Part shown: positions 23,826 through 34,603 of the stretch, in pieces
How positions within the stretch are numbered: position 1 is the stretch's first letter
How the letters are laid out: every line of letters starts with the position of its first letter
DNA from: Linnemannia elongata
Lineage: Eukaryota; Mortierellomycota; Mortierellomycetes; Mortierellales; Mortierellaceae
Assembly: GCA_036320915.1 (NCBI GenBank)
Contig: JAXBDG010000003.1
Coordinates: 1,364,001-1,428,000, forward strand
Reading direction: 5' to 3'
Length of the DNA stretch: 64,000 nucleotides
Translations under genes and position numbers: made by a program
Notes under the pieces: model-generated
The model's input: only the letters and a program-made list of their open reading frames with translations
Database searches by the model: none
Told to the model about the DNA's origin: nothing

Positions 23826-23833
23826 TATATAAT
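23826..23833 (+). promoter_or_regulatory. TATA box of the isocitrate dehydrogenase gene
   Basis: TATATAAT lies about 155 nt upstream of the ATG and is followed by a CT-rich leader, a common layout of strongly expressed fungal genes. Confidence 0.45.
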
Positions 23834-23986
23834 GAGCTCCTGACCGCCGCCCCCAGAGACTCTCTTCTCTTCTCTTTTCCTTCTTGCTTTTACTTTTCTT
23901 TCTTCAGCTCATTTCATCCACTCTCTCCCCCCTCTACTCTCACACTTTTTCCACCACCTACCTCCATTCACTCTTACCTATCCATA

Positions 23987-26900
23987 ATGTCTCCCGCCAA
24001 GATCAACGGTACGTTCCTCATCCTCCTCTACTCTCCTCGGCACAATTCGTTTGTTCTCTGTCGTTTTCGTCTCTCGTCGTCATCCTGGAAACACTACTAC
24101 ATGCTACTCAACAGTCAACTTACTCGTTTTTTAACCCTTCTCGCATTGAACATCACCTTTGATATGGAAATACATTGTCTCCAGGAGGAACTGTCGTCGA
24201 GATGCAGGTAACCATACATTCCTCATGGTATTTGTTCCTGTCAGTTTGTGCGAGTGAAAGAAATAAGACTAGGAAAACTAACCCTTGTTCTCATGTGCTC
24301 TGCATCTCTTCCATTCGTGTTTCTTGTAGGGCGATGAAATGACCCGCATCATCTGGGACGGCATTCGCGAGAAGGTAAGAAACGAAGGGGGGCATCATTT
24401 TTGGCAAGTCACGGCTGGCTGGCATCTTTGCCGCTCCGATCACAGTCGTCTACTTTTTCTTATTAGACAGCGGAACTTACTTCTGGATATATGTCAGGAA
24501 CGAGGAAGTGGGTGCAAGAGAGGGAGAAGGAAGCATATCTAGCGAGACATATAGTCATGAGAACAATGAGCAGGATCGGTACTTTTCTTTGTACCTTTGT
24601 TCAGACCATGACCCTCTTTATGTTAGCTCGTCTGATTGCTTGTGGTGTGCATGGGAAAGTTGGTTCCTTAGGGAGTCGTTACGGCTGTTTGATTTTTTTT
24701 TTTTGATCTTCTCCTTTCGGCTTCTCGCATATTCCGTAGCCGTGTGCCACCAAAAAGCGACTGCAGGATTGAGAGCAATTGCGTGTGTTGGTGACAATGA
24801 TGGTGGGGTTGTGCTTTGAGAGAATAAGGATGAGATAACAAAAAGTGGATCTATGCATACAAACGTACTCACCATCTTTTCCACACTTTTTTTTTGGTCT
24901 ATCTGTTAGTTGATTCTCCCCTATGTCGACCTTGACATCAAGTACTTCGACCTCGGCATGGAGTACCGTGACGAGACCAACGATCAGGGTAAGCACTGCC
25001 CCCCTTTCTTTTCACAATCTCACCAATCTGGTTCCTGTCCCCTCCCTCATCCAATTGGCGCTCAATACACCCCTTCCCTCATGATCTTATGATAATTATT
25101 TGGTGGCATGGTGAATGGCGAATGGCGACACGTTGCAGAGGACCTCAATTTGTTTTCCCCTTTTCTGTCAACTTCCCCGCGAAATCCTCAGTCTATAAAA
25201 CGCAAATTGCGGGGGGTCACTCGTCCCACGGATCAGCCTTTTTTTTTTTGCGCTGAATGTCGCACATGTCAAACGATAAACAAAAAAATGGCCCCGGCGG
25301 TGTAATGGCACCATTCAAAAAAAAAAAAAAAAAAAGAGCCGAGAGAAAAGATAAAAGAGAGAGAAAGAGAGCTCACCATTTTGTGTCTGTGTATTTGCGG
25401 CAGGCCGCTGAGGATCGCGTCATTGATCGGACCTCATTTCTCGCCACATTTTGTTCCTGAATCGATCGGCCAGTCGTTCTTTTGCCACTTACCAATCCAA
25501 TCAATCTGCTGCTACCAAGTCTTTTTTCAATACGAACAGTTGGGTCAAAGTCAAACAAGCGAGATATTTTTCTTGCTTCAAGATGGCAACCAAAACGGCT
25601 TTATTCCCTTTGAGTTCAGAAGGAAGAGGGAAGTTCGCCTATGGTCAGAACGTGCAAATGTCCTAACACAAGAAAGTTTCCATTTCTCACTCTCATCTTC
25701 CAAATAATCAACAGTCACCATCGATGCTGCCGAGGCCATCAAGAAGTACAAGGTCGGCATCAAGTGCGCCACTATCACCCCCGACGAGGCTCGTGTCGAG
25801 GAGTTCAAGCTCAAGCAGATGTGGAAGTCCCCCAACGTAAGATCTCTTGTTTTTTATTGCCATCAACATTTGCAGATGTATTTGAGGATGATTTTCAATT
25901 GGTGAACGTATCGTTCAACGATAACTAACTGTTACTCCTATCAATGGTCAATGAAACGTGAATTAAACAGGGAACGATCCGTAACATTTTGGGAGGCACC
26001 GTGTTCCGTGAGCCCATTCTGTGCAAGAACATCCCTAGATTGGTCCCCGGATGGACCGAGCCCATCGTCTTGGGTCGTCACGCTTTTGGTGACCAGTACA
26101 AGGCTACCGACTTGGTTGTCGATGGTCCCGGTCGCCTCGAGCTCGTCTTCACCCCCGCCGATGGTTCCGAGAAGAAGAACTTGGTCGTCTACGACTTTGA
26201 GGGTCCCGGTGTTGCCATGGGCATGTACAACCACGATGAGGTACTTTTTTTTTTTCTTCTTTCTGTGGGACTTGTTGGATGGACGTATTTCTCATCTTAC
26301 AACTTGAAAAATGTACTCCATAGAGGCTAACCATTCCCCTCCTTACACTTTCCATGAAACAAATAGTCGATTACTGGATTCGCTCACTCGTGCTTCAAGG
26401 TTGCTTTGGACAAGTCATACCCTCTCTACTTGTCGACCAAGAACACGATCTTGAAGAGATACGATGGCCGCTTCAAGGATATCTTCGAGGAGATCTACGA
26501 GCGCGACTACAAGGAGCAGTTCGAGGCCAAGAAGATCTGGTACGAGCACCGTCTCATCGACGACATGGTCGCCCAGATGCTCAAGTCTTCTGGAGGTTTT
26601 GTCTGGGCCTGCAAGAACTATGACGGTGATGTCCAGTCCGACATTGTCGCCCAGGGTTATGGATCTTTGGGTCTCATGACTTCCGTCCTCTTGACCCCCG
26701 ATGGTGAGTGCTGCGAGGCCGAGGCCGCCCACGGAACTGTGACCCGTCACTACCGCGAGCACCAGAAGGGCCGTGAGACTTCGACCAACCCCATTGCGTC
26801 GATCTTTGCCTGGACCCGTGGACTCGAGTTCCGTGCCAAGATCGATAACAACGAGGAGTTGAAGCAGTTTGCAACCCAGTTGGAGGCTGTCTGTATCGAG

Positions 26901-27038
26901 ACCATTGAGGCCGGTGACATGACCAAGGATTTGGCCTTGATTATTCACGGAAAGGGCATGAAGCGTGAGCACTACTTGAACACATTCGAGTTCTTGGATA
27001 GACTTGCTGAGAACCTCCAGAAGAAGCGTTCCGCCTAA
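23987..27038 (+). CDS. Isocitrate dehydrogenase (NADP+)
   Basis: Oxidatively decarboxylates isocitrate to 2-oxoglutarate and makes NADPH. Seven exons: 23987-24008, 24185-24207, 24330-24374, 24910-24988, 25715-25836, 25971-26240 and 26367-27038, giving 410 aa, the size of a leaderless enzyme. It starts MSPAKINGG with no presequence and ends KKRSA, which is not a peroxisomal signal, so the cytosol is most likely. Marks: [15 protein letters not shown], the substrate loop [22 protein letters not shown] (catalytic Tyr and the metal-binding Asp), and [10 protein letters not shown], whose Arg-His pair belongs to NADP-specific eukaryotic forms. The first two exons are 22 and 23 nt and sit far from the main body; intron 4 is 726 nt, long for this window. 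Base usage is C-ending in many codons, which suggests high expression. Confidence 0.95.
25317..25335 (+). repeat. A19 homopolymer in isocitrate dehydrogenase intron 4
   Basis: Nineteen A in a 726-nt intron, followed by a GA-rich tract. Confidence 0.7.
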
Positions 27039-27253
27039 AGTGTGTTTCCTCCCCCCCTCCTCCCCTCCCTTTTCTCCCCACTTCCGTTTTTTGTACATTT
27101 TGCAATATATAATCATTTTTCAAAAGAACGCGTTTGAATTGTCGATGGTGAATGGCCTTTAGTGTTTCTACAGTTTTAAATGAGGGTGTGTGTGAAGCTG
27201 GTATGGAATGGATGTTGGTATGAAAAGATGTGTCTATAAAGTCATCCATTGCT
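27039..27253. other. Shared 3' flank of two convergent genes
   Basis: Isocitrate dehydrogenase (+) and the multicopper oxidase (-) converge here with 215 nt between stop codons. The start is CT-rich. No gene seen. Confidence 0.6.
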
Positions 27254-29563
27254 CTAATGGTTGAAAGTAGTAGTGGTGCCATTAACAAACGCAGCAACGG
27301 CAGGCTTCGCGGCAGCGGCAGGCATGAACCCAGTATGCGCCTTGAACCCCGCTGGAGCAGGGGTCTCACAGAGTTTGCCAACATGTTTCGGGATCCCCAT
27401 GGCCCTCAACTCATCCGGTAACTCCAAGAACTGCATCACCAACCCAGTAGTAACATGCCACTCGATATGGCAATGTAGTGACCAGACTCCCGGATTATCG
27501 ACCTTGAACCGGATCACTGTAAACCCATTCTTGGGGACTGTCGCTGTATCGCGTCGAAGTGGGTTGATCGAGTTGATGGGTGTCTTGCCCTCCTCATAGA
27601 CGCCTTCTCCTTGAGCAATGACCTGGAAGGTATGTCCGTGCAAGTGGAACGGGTGCTCGGTTCCTCCAGAGGTGTCGAGGATAATCTGAACAACTGCATC
27701 CCTTCGGTCGAGTCGCATCACATGTTCCGCAACAGTGTACTTGGCATTCTCGTTCAGGTTTTGCACAATCGTCGGGTTCCATGCATCGCCGGCAAAGGTA
27801 ATATCGTTTAGATAGGCACGCATAATATTGTCCTCGGGGTTCCTCTTGAACGAGACCTTGATGTCGTAGTTGTTGGTTATAGGTTCCAGAATGGGTACTG
27901 CCTTCAAGGGATGAAGCGCAAACAAGTCCAGATCCTGGCAGGCAGCCACAAACGCAGGGTTCTCCTCAGGTAATTGACCCTTGACAGGTGGTTTCGGTAC
28001 CCATCGTCCGACAGAGGTGGGTGTTGCTACGCCAGCGCCTGCATACCGAACCTCTCCTAGAACAATCGGGTCCAGGTTATGGTTGCCCTTAGGCAAACAA
28101 TCCATGCCAATTTCGGCACGCATCCAGTAATTGGCGATTTCCTGATTGGTGACCACAATGACTGAGTAACGCTGTCCTGTGTTGATCGGTAAGCTGTCCA
28201 CCATGAACGGGTTTAAATCCGTGCCGTCCGCCTCAATGACCAATAGTTGATGTCCATCAATGGAAAACAGAAACGATGCCGCCGCACTATGTTTCAAGAA
28301 ATAAAAAAAATGGGTTAATTAATTTGCGGTCCAGATGTACAGCGATCTCCATTAGGACAAAAATAGTTGAGCATCGATGTCAAGTAGATACTTACGCAGT
28401 ATTGATGATCCGGAGACGATACCGCCGGTTGGGGAGAACATGAAAGACCGCTCGGTCGGTGGTCTGATTACAGGGCAAGTCGGCCGGGATGACATTTTTG
28501 CAGTCAAAGGTTCCTTTGCCATTGATAAGACCGCTGTTGGGTACTGGTTCATGGCCATTGCTGGCTGGTGACATGTAGGTCTGGAGAAGAGGTCCTGTTG
28601 CCTGATGGTACCAGTCCGTCAGGATGACATTGCGTTCCTCGTCGTATGCGCGAAGGAAGGGGTTGGTCGCTGGTGGATCCCGAATGATGATTGCGCCAAC
28701 TAAGCCGTCGATGTATTGATTCTCAAAGTGGGCGTGCCACCAATGTCTATTGATTAGAAACAAAGGAGATTTGTCAATATCATTGCCTTTGCTCAGTCGT
28801 TCTTCATAACTGCATTCGCCCGAGCATCTCGAGGTTAAATGTCTGGATCGCGTTTATTCAAAAGTCATTTTGAAGTGCGAACCCACTGTGAGAATCCCTG
28901 GTTTTGTTTGCTCTTGCTTACTCCTAGCGTTATCCTTCTCTCCCTTGCCTCGTTCTTTCTCATTCTCGTTCTCCTTTCCATTCCTCTTCCTCTCGCTCTC
29001 TTTTACCTCGCTCGTTCATGGTCAGTTGAAAAGACAATAGCGTAACACCGAGGAGAATGGAATCCAAAAATAACTGCCAACATCTCACACAATAGTCATC
29101 AAAAAAGCCAGACTTACGTTCCGACGACATCGTCAGTACCAAAAGCGTAAGTAAAGTTAGTCCCAGGCGGGATAGGACACTGGTTCATCCCTGGAACGCC
29201 ATCATACCAGGGATCCCCCCGCATAGTCATACCATGCCAATGAAAAGAAGTAGGGACGTCTAAAGCATTCTCCACAATAACTGTGACATAGTCACCTCGG
29301 TTGACTTCGATTTTCGGACCAGGGTATTTCTCGTTGACGAGGATGACGGGGCGGGTGACGCCGTCGGGGGCCAAGGTGGAGTAGGTGACTTTCCAGAAGA
29401 AGATGCGATTCCTGGGGGTGGGTGTGAATTCGGGCGGCTGTGCTTGGGCTAGGGCTGGGGTATGAGAGTTGGAATGGGGTGTTGAGAGGAGGAGGGTGAG
29501 GAGGGTGAAGAGGGTGATTGCTATGCTCCGCCAGAGCCACGACGATGGGCTTGTCGTCTGCAT
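27254..29563 (-). CDS. Multicopper oxidase, laccase-type, secreted
   Basis: Three-domain blue copper oxidase that oxidises phenols, ascorbate or metals with reduction of O2 to water. Exons on the minus strand: 29563-29118, 28746-28396 and 28286-27254, giving 609 aa. The start at 29563 gives a signal peptide (hydrophobic ITLFTLLTLLLS core); an upstream in-frame ATG at 29635 would put an unhelpful polar extension before it. All four copper motifs are present: HWHGM (about residue 120), HWWHAHFENQYIDG (about 150), HPFHLHGHTF (about 480) and HCHIEWHVTTGL (about 537). The residue ten after the motif-4 Cys is Leu, the laccase-type T1 axial position. There is no C-terminal membrane segment, so it is not a Fet3-type plasma-membrane ferroxidase. 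Possible roles are melanin or phenol oxidation or ascorbate oxidase; substrate is not decidable here. Confidence 0.92.
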
Positions 29564-30584
29564 CTGTGTGTTGTCTTTAAGATATCCCAGGTGGAGGTTG
29601 TCGTTAGAGTGTGGTGGAGGGAGGTAAAAGTACAAAAAAGGGTATGAGGATGGTGTGACAAAGTGAAGAGAATGGGAATGCCAAGTAAAGAGTAGAGAAG
29701 AATTAAGGGTGAAGAGAAGAAAACGTAACGATGAGGGCTGGTGTGGATGGGAATGAATCTAACAGGTGAGTAGTGTGTGCATCGCAGTTTGGCAGGGTAT
29801 GCGAAGAGGTGAGGTGGATGGGGAGAGGAAGAAAGTAAAAAGCGAATACAAGTAAAGAGGAAAAAAAGAAAGAAAGAGAGAAAGAAAGAAAGAAAGAAAG
29901 AAAGGGGAAAAGTGGAGAAAGAAGAAAGTGAAAGTGAAAGTATGTTTTTAATGGTTCGTATCCGGAAGGCTTGACAAGGGAAGCCATGTCCGAGTCCTTT
30001 ATTATTAGTCATGGTCAAGAAAGAGGCTTTGTTTCTTCTTCTTCTTACTCATCTTCGTTCTTTCTTCCTTCCTTCCTTTCTTTCTCTCTTGCGCCCAGCT
30101 CAAAAGAAAACAAGAAGGATGCACCATATTAGGGACGGGTCACCCAAACACCCATTGATAATAATTTCATTTCACAGGCACAGAATCCCTGGTGGGAGAA
30201 AAAAGAGAAACATGGGCCAACTGTCAAAAGAGACTGTTCTATTTTTGAGCTCTCACTCGGGCGAGTTGGCTGGTGTTCAATTGGGGCATGCCGAGCCAGG
30301 CACACCTCATCTAATTGCACATGGTCACAGAACATAAATCCTCCTTCAAGGTGTGACTGCGAGTGTTGTTTACACAATTGCAAGTCTCGCTGCCATTTCC
30401 CCGCTCCACCCAGACCTGCTGCCCTGAGTTTACTTTCGAGAGATCTCCTTTCCTTGACCCATCTTGACGCTCTTCCCGCATTCGCCTTCTATTCAACCCG
30501 ACCTTCAGCACAAGGACGAAGGAACAAAGACCAAAAGACAACACTAAACAACGCGACACAGGCAGGAATATATATATAAGAAAG
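29564..30584. promoter_or_regulatory. Divergent promoter region of oxidase and mitochondrial S4 genes
   Basis: 1.0 kb between two divergent start codons. It contains an AAAG microsatellite on the plus strand (about 29863-29908) and TTCC/CTTT tracts near 30060-30090. A TATATATATA stretch sits just upstream of the S4 ATG at about 30569-30579, probably too near to be a TATA box. No gene seen. Confidence 0.5.
29863..29908. repeat. (AAAG)n microsatellite
   Basis: Tandem AAAG units with a few GAGA interruptions, upstream of the multicopper oxidase gene (CTTT on its sense strand). Confidence 0.75.
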
Positions 30585-31603
30585 ATGGTCCGCAACTCGA
30601 CAATCCCCGTCTACTCGCTCCGTAGACAGATGCTCCGCATGTCCTGGAACAAGTACAACCTCTTCAACACCACCCAGCGTGCCCGTGTCCCCAACGACGC
30701 CAACAAGACCCTCTACCAACAGAAATGGGCCTCCAAGAAGGACACCCGCTCCTACCACGGAGACCAAATCACAGAGCGTCAGTGGCAGTCCATGTTCAAG
30801 ACTCGTCTCCCTACCGCCAACACTAAGGTCGGAGGTGTCGAGCCTCATCCCCCAGTCTTCTCTTTGACTTTTGCCGAGATGGAGAGGCGTCTGGATTTCA
30901 TTGTCTTCAGGAGCAACTTTGCCCCCTCTATCTATGCTGCCCGTCAACTCGTTGGACATGGCAAGGTCACTGTCAATGGCAAGCCTGTAAGTCTCCTCTT
31001 TCTTGCCAGATCAACGAAGGAGCGACCAACTGTCGCAAGTGCACGATGGGAACAATAGGAACGATAAGAGCACACTTCAGGAGTGGAATACACCGATCTA
31101 TCCTCACAGATTGTATCAGAGAGAGAAGAAAACACGGTGTTTCTACGCGAACACCATTCTCGAAACAGGACAAGCAACAACTCAGGAGCGATCAGTACCG
31201 GAAAACAAAACAAGACAACGAGAATCTCATCAAGGCTCTTACGCTTTTCGTTCCATTGAATCAATCTCTCAAATAGATGCCCTACCCCTCCCACCGTGTC
31301 ACAGATGGAGATATCATTCAGGTCGAGCCCACCTCAGTCTCAACTTTGAAGAAGGCTGCACCAAAAGAGGGCGAAGAGGAGGCTGGATCAGCAGTGTCAA
31401 AGGCACCCATGGAGTTTGTCCCCAAGCCCTTCTCTCAGCCCTTCCTCTTCGTCCCCGACTATCTCGAGGTCAACTACAACACCTGCTCGACCTGCTTCTT
31501 GCGCTCGCCCATCTCCCGTCCCGGAAAGACCGAGATCCCAAGTCCCTTCCCACCACAGATGCATGCTTTGGCATATGAGTTCTACGCCCGTAACCGGAAG
31601 TAA
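30585..31603 (+). CDS. Mitochondrial small-subunit ribosomal protein S4 (uS4m, NAM9-like)
   Basis: Primary rRNA-binding protein of the mitochondrial small ribosomal subunit. Two exons, 30585-30986 and 31277-31603, give 242 aa, shorter than the yeast Nam9 protein. The N-terminus ([18 protein letters not shown]) is basic and typical of the family. The S4 RNA-binding domain reads [36 protein letters not shown], then after the intron [15 protein letters not shown]. The C-terminus contains [20 protein letters not shown], as in fungal homologues. It converges on the F-box/LRR gene with 184 nt between stops. Confidence 0.93.
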
Positions 31604-31787
31604 ATTATCCGTCAAGAGCATGGATATTATCTGGGACCTCGAGTAAACGATTCAAAGGGAAGAAAGCCAGTGGTCACCATAAAGACTGGGAAACGCATTT
31701 GTCATATTAGAATATTAAAGCACATCATCACATTCAGTTTGCAGTGCGGTTCAAAATATGTAAAACTATTTTTTAATGTAGCTCCAA

Positions 31788-33193
31788 TTAGTAAAAGTCA
31801 TCGACAAAGAGGTTGACGGTGGCCTTATGGGCTCCGTTGCGCATGTCGTTGAACTTGCGTACAGACTGGTCGGTAATATTTTGATCATACTCTGGCGCAG
31901 ACGCGTAGTTGCCGAGGATGTAATCTGTCATGAAACTACCCCTGTAGAGATTGATCGCCTTCAGGTTACCATGACTCGCCTGGAAGGCCAAATCCCAGAA
32001 GAACAAGGCCGGACTATGCTCGGGCACCTCGTAAATGTCGATCGTCTGCAGACGGCGGAAATCTCGAAAGGCCTCCATGACCAGCTTGAGATCGTCTCGT
32101 CTCGAGTTGATCTGCTTGTAAGTCAGCGTCAACCGTTCGAGGACGTTACACTTTCTTGCCAGGAGCTCCAGGAGTGGGAGGCCGAACATGATCTTGTCGC
32201 AGCGATGCAGTTCCAGTTCCTTGAGCGACGTGCTTGAGCTTGACCGGGCGATCCATTCAAGGGCAGAGTCTGTGATTCGAGAGCATTCGCCCAGGAACAG
32301 CTTTTCAATACGCGGACAGTGTTTGGCGACAGCCAACAGGGAGGCATCGGTCATCTTGAGGTTTCCGGTCAGGTGGAGCACGCGGAGGTTGCGGCGACAG
32401 AACTTGGCGACAGAAAAGAGGCCCAGATCGGTGACCTGGCGACAGTATGCAATGTTGACGGTCTCGAGGTACTGACAGCGATCGACAATCAACGCCAGCG
32501 CAGTGTCGGTTACACCAGACGTCCGGGAGAGGTTCAACGAGACCAGATTAGGGAAATGAGTCGCCAGAGATTTCAAGACGGGTTCCCGCATATCGGTACA
32601 ATCGCTAAGGTCGAGATGCTCAAGCCCTATGTGAATCAAGTTTCTTTGGGATAGCTTGCGGAAGGCTTGACTCTGGACAAAGGGGGAGGAGGTGGTTTTG
32701 CCGGAGAGACAGAGGTTACGGAGCATGGGTGCGTTTTGGAGGATGATGAAGAGCCAGTTGTCGGGGAGGGTGCTGTAGAGGGTCTCCTGGACCTGGGAGA
32801 GGTCTAGGGAATGGATCATGAGACGGGTCTCGGGGCGGAGAGATTGAGTTTCCATTGAGGCGAGAATCGATTGGATACATTGGAGGGGTGTGTAGACGAG
32901 ACTGTTGTCGAGTCGGGGGTTTGACCATAGTACTGGCATTGCTGTCAGATAGCACTTTTCAGAGGAGATGAAGTGATGAATGAAGAGTGAGGAGAAGGTT
33001 AACGTTTACAAGAAGAGAGAAAAAGAAACGTGAGCGTGAGGGGGTGTACTGTTACCTCATGGTTGACGAGAGCGAGGATAGCGAGGGTTTCGTTGGAGAA
33101 GTTGAGGTGGCGGATAACGACGGCGAGAGCGTCGGGGAAGAGGGTGAAGAAGGAGGGTGGTTGATAATGAGCGATAAAGTCGTCCGTTGACAT
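31788..33193 (-). CDS. F-box and leucine-rich-repeat protein
   Basis: Likely substrate receptor of an SCF ubiquitin ligase. Two exons on the minus strand, 33193-33056 and 32954-31788, giving 434 aa. Exon 1 holds an F-box-like helix set (LFPDALAVVIRHLNFSNETL, then ALVNHE). The chosen acceptor continues as CYLTAMPVLWSNPRL, which keeps the frame and matches the usual F-box to LRR link. Exon 2 contains at least six cysteine-containing LRRs of the AMN1/Fbl type: LEHLDLSDCTDM, LVSLNLSRTSGVTDTALALI, LETVNIAYCRQVTDLGLFSV, LRVLHLTGNLKMTDASLLAV, IEKLFLGECSRITDSALEWI, LKELELHRCDKI. The target is unknown. Such proteins are numerous and rapidly evolving in early-diverging fungi. Confidence 0.88.
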
Positions 33194-34603
33194 CGTTGAG
33201 GTTGCTATATTTGAAGAAGGGTATGGTAGGGTTGAAGGAGTGAAGAAGAGGAAGAGAGGAAGGAAGGAGTGTGTGAAAAGGGAAACGGAAAGGTGGGAAG
33301 GTTTTGAAGAGAGTGAAGAGAGAGAAAGTGGAGTATGAAAAAGAGAAGAATGACACAGTCAAGACTCGAAGGATAAAAAAGGGCGGGTCAAAGTTTTTGA
33401 AAGTCGACGGTCAAAGAAATTTGTCTCTGGCTGGGACACGGTGTGTGCACGGGAAGGATATTAAGGATAAAGCTGATAAAGGATAAAGGACAGAGACGGA
33501 GAATTAAGAATAAGAAAGAAGCGAAGGAACGCCACAAAATACATCTTCGACTATCGCTATCGACAAAGGTGGGAGAGGACCTATTGATGCTTCGAGCACA
33601 TACAGCAAGGTAAGGTGCTTTAGTGCCAATGTGCCAAGCGCCAATGCTACCAAGTAATCAAGTCACGGGTCTGAAGCGCACGCACGTTTGCCTGTCTACA
33701 AAGGGACGAAGGAGGGTGGGAGGGAAGGAGGGATAAGGAGAGGGAGATCCAGATGCATGCAAGTGGAAAGGGGTGGATAAAAACAACAAATGACCACGTT
33801 GCCATGGCTTTAATTGAACAGCTCACGCACTTTGCTTCTTTCAACTTACTCTCTCTCCCTTGCCTCGACCTACTTGCTCACTAGCTCTTGACATTTCATT
33901 CTTCAGGAACAGAAGCAGCGTTTCTACCTCCAAAGTGACTCTTTGCATTGACCAAAAGGTACAATGACCACTTGCAAGATGTCGATAATTTGGTGGCAAG
34001 GCGACTCCTATCCGTCAGTCCCACAGGTGCAGGAATGCTGACGAGATTGATTCACTTTCAATAAGTCATCAGTCAGTCTGTCGATCGAATGAGAATAGGA
34101 GCAGGAGGAGGATGAACCACAGTGACCACTGTAAGTGGTATGTTCAAGGAAAGCAAGTGGGGTCATATCCCTTGGAGTTGTAGAAAGACGCAACACGCGG
34201 GAAGTGAGGGCCATTTGCTTGTTCCTTTTTTAAATGCTCAAAAAGGCAGTCCACCCAAAGGGACATATGGGATAGGAATCGACACCACTTTCGTCTCACG
34301 CACACCCTTTGACATTTTTTTTTTCTTTTTTTCTATCACCTCAGCTCCTTCTTCTCCTCTTCCCGCCCATCCTTTGTCTGCTGTCGACTGTCGACTCCTT
34401 TCTCTTTCTCCCTCTTCTTCTTCATCTTAACCCCTTCTCTCTTCACTCTTTTCTTCTCCCTCTCATCCTCATCAACTCTTTCTCTTCAGCAATCATCAGC
34501 CGTGTAGTCACACCAACCTTTACTTTTGCACCTTGTCGCCGTTTCCCATGTCCCAGTAAAACGTGCCAAGGCCCTTTTTTAACACCCAACTAAAAGGATT
34601 CCC
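33194..34603. promoter_or_regulatory. Divergent promoter region of F-box and VPS8 genes
   Basis: 1.4 kb between two divergent start codons. Next to the F-box gene it is purine-rich as written; next to VPS8 (about 34315-34475) it is strongly pyrimidine-rich. No further gene is seen. Confidence 0.5.

Larger units (their letters stand above)
21180..23986. other. Large intergenic region before isocitrate dehydrogenase
   Basis: 2.8 kb in which I see no convincing protein gene on either strand. It holds a GAAGGA-rich purine stretch running into A22 (21892-21913), a TTTC microsatellite near 22171-22190, A-runs near 23025 and 23690, and a strongly pyrimidine-rich block (about 23865-23980) just before the isocitrate dehydrogenase start. 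A 100-codon minus-strand frame near 21232-21534 lacks any recognisable domain. A short untranslated RNA or rapidly evolving gene cannot be excluded. Confidence 0.5.

Noticed and set aside
29635..29637. Upstream ATG of the multicopper oxidase
   Set aside because: It would put about 24 polar residues before the signal peptide and is followed by a better start at 29563.
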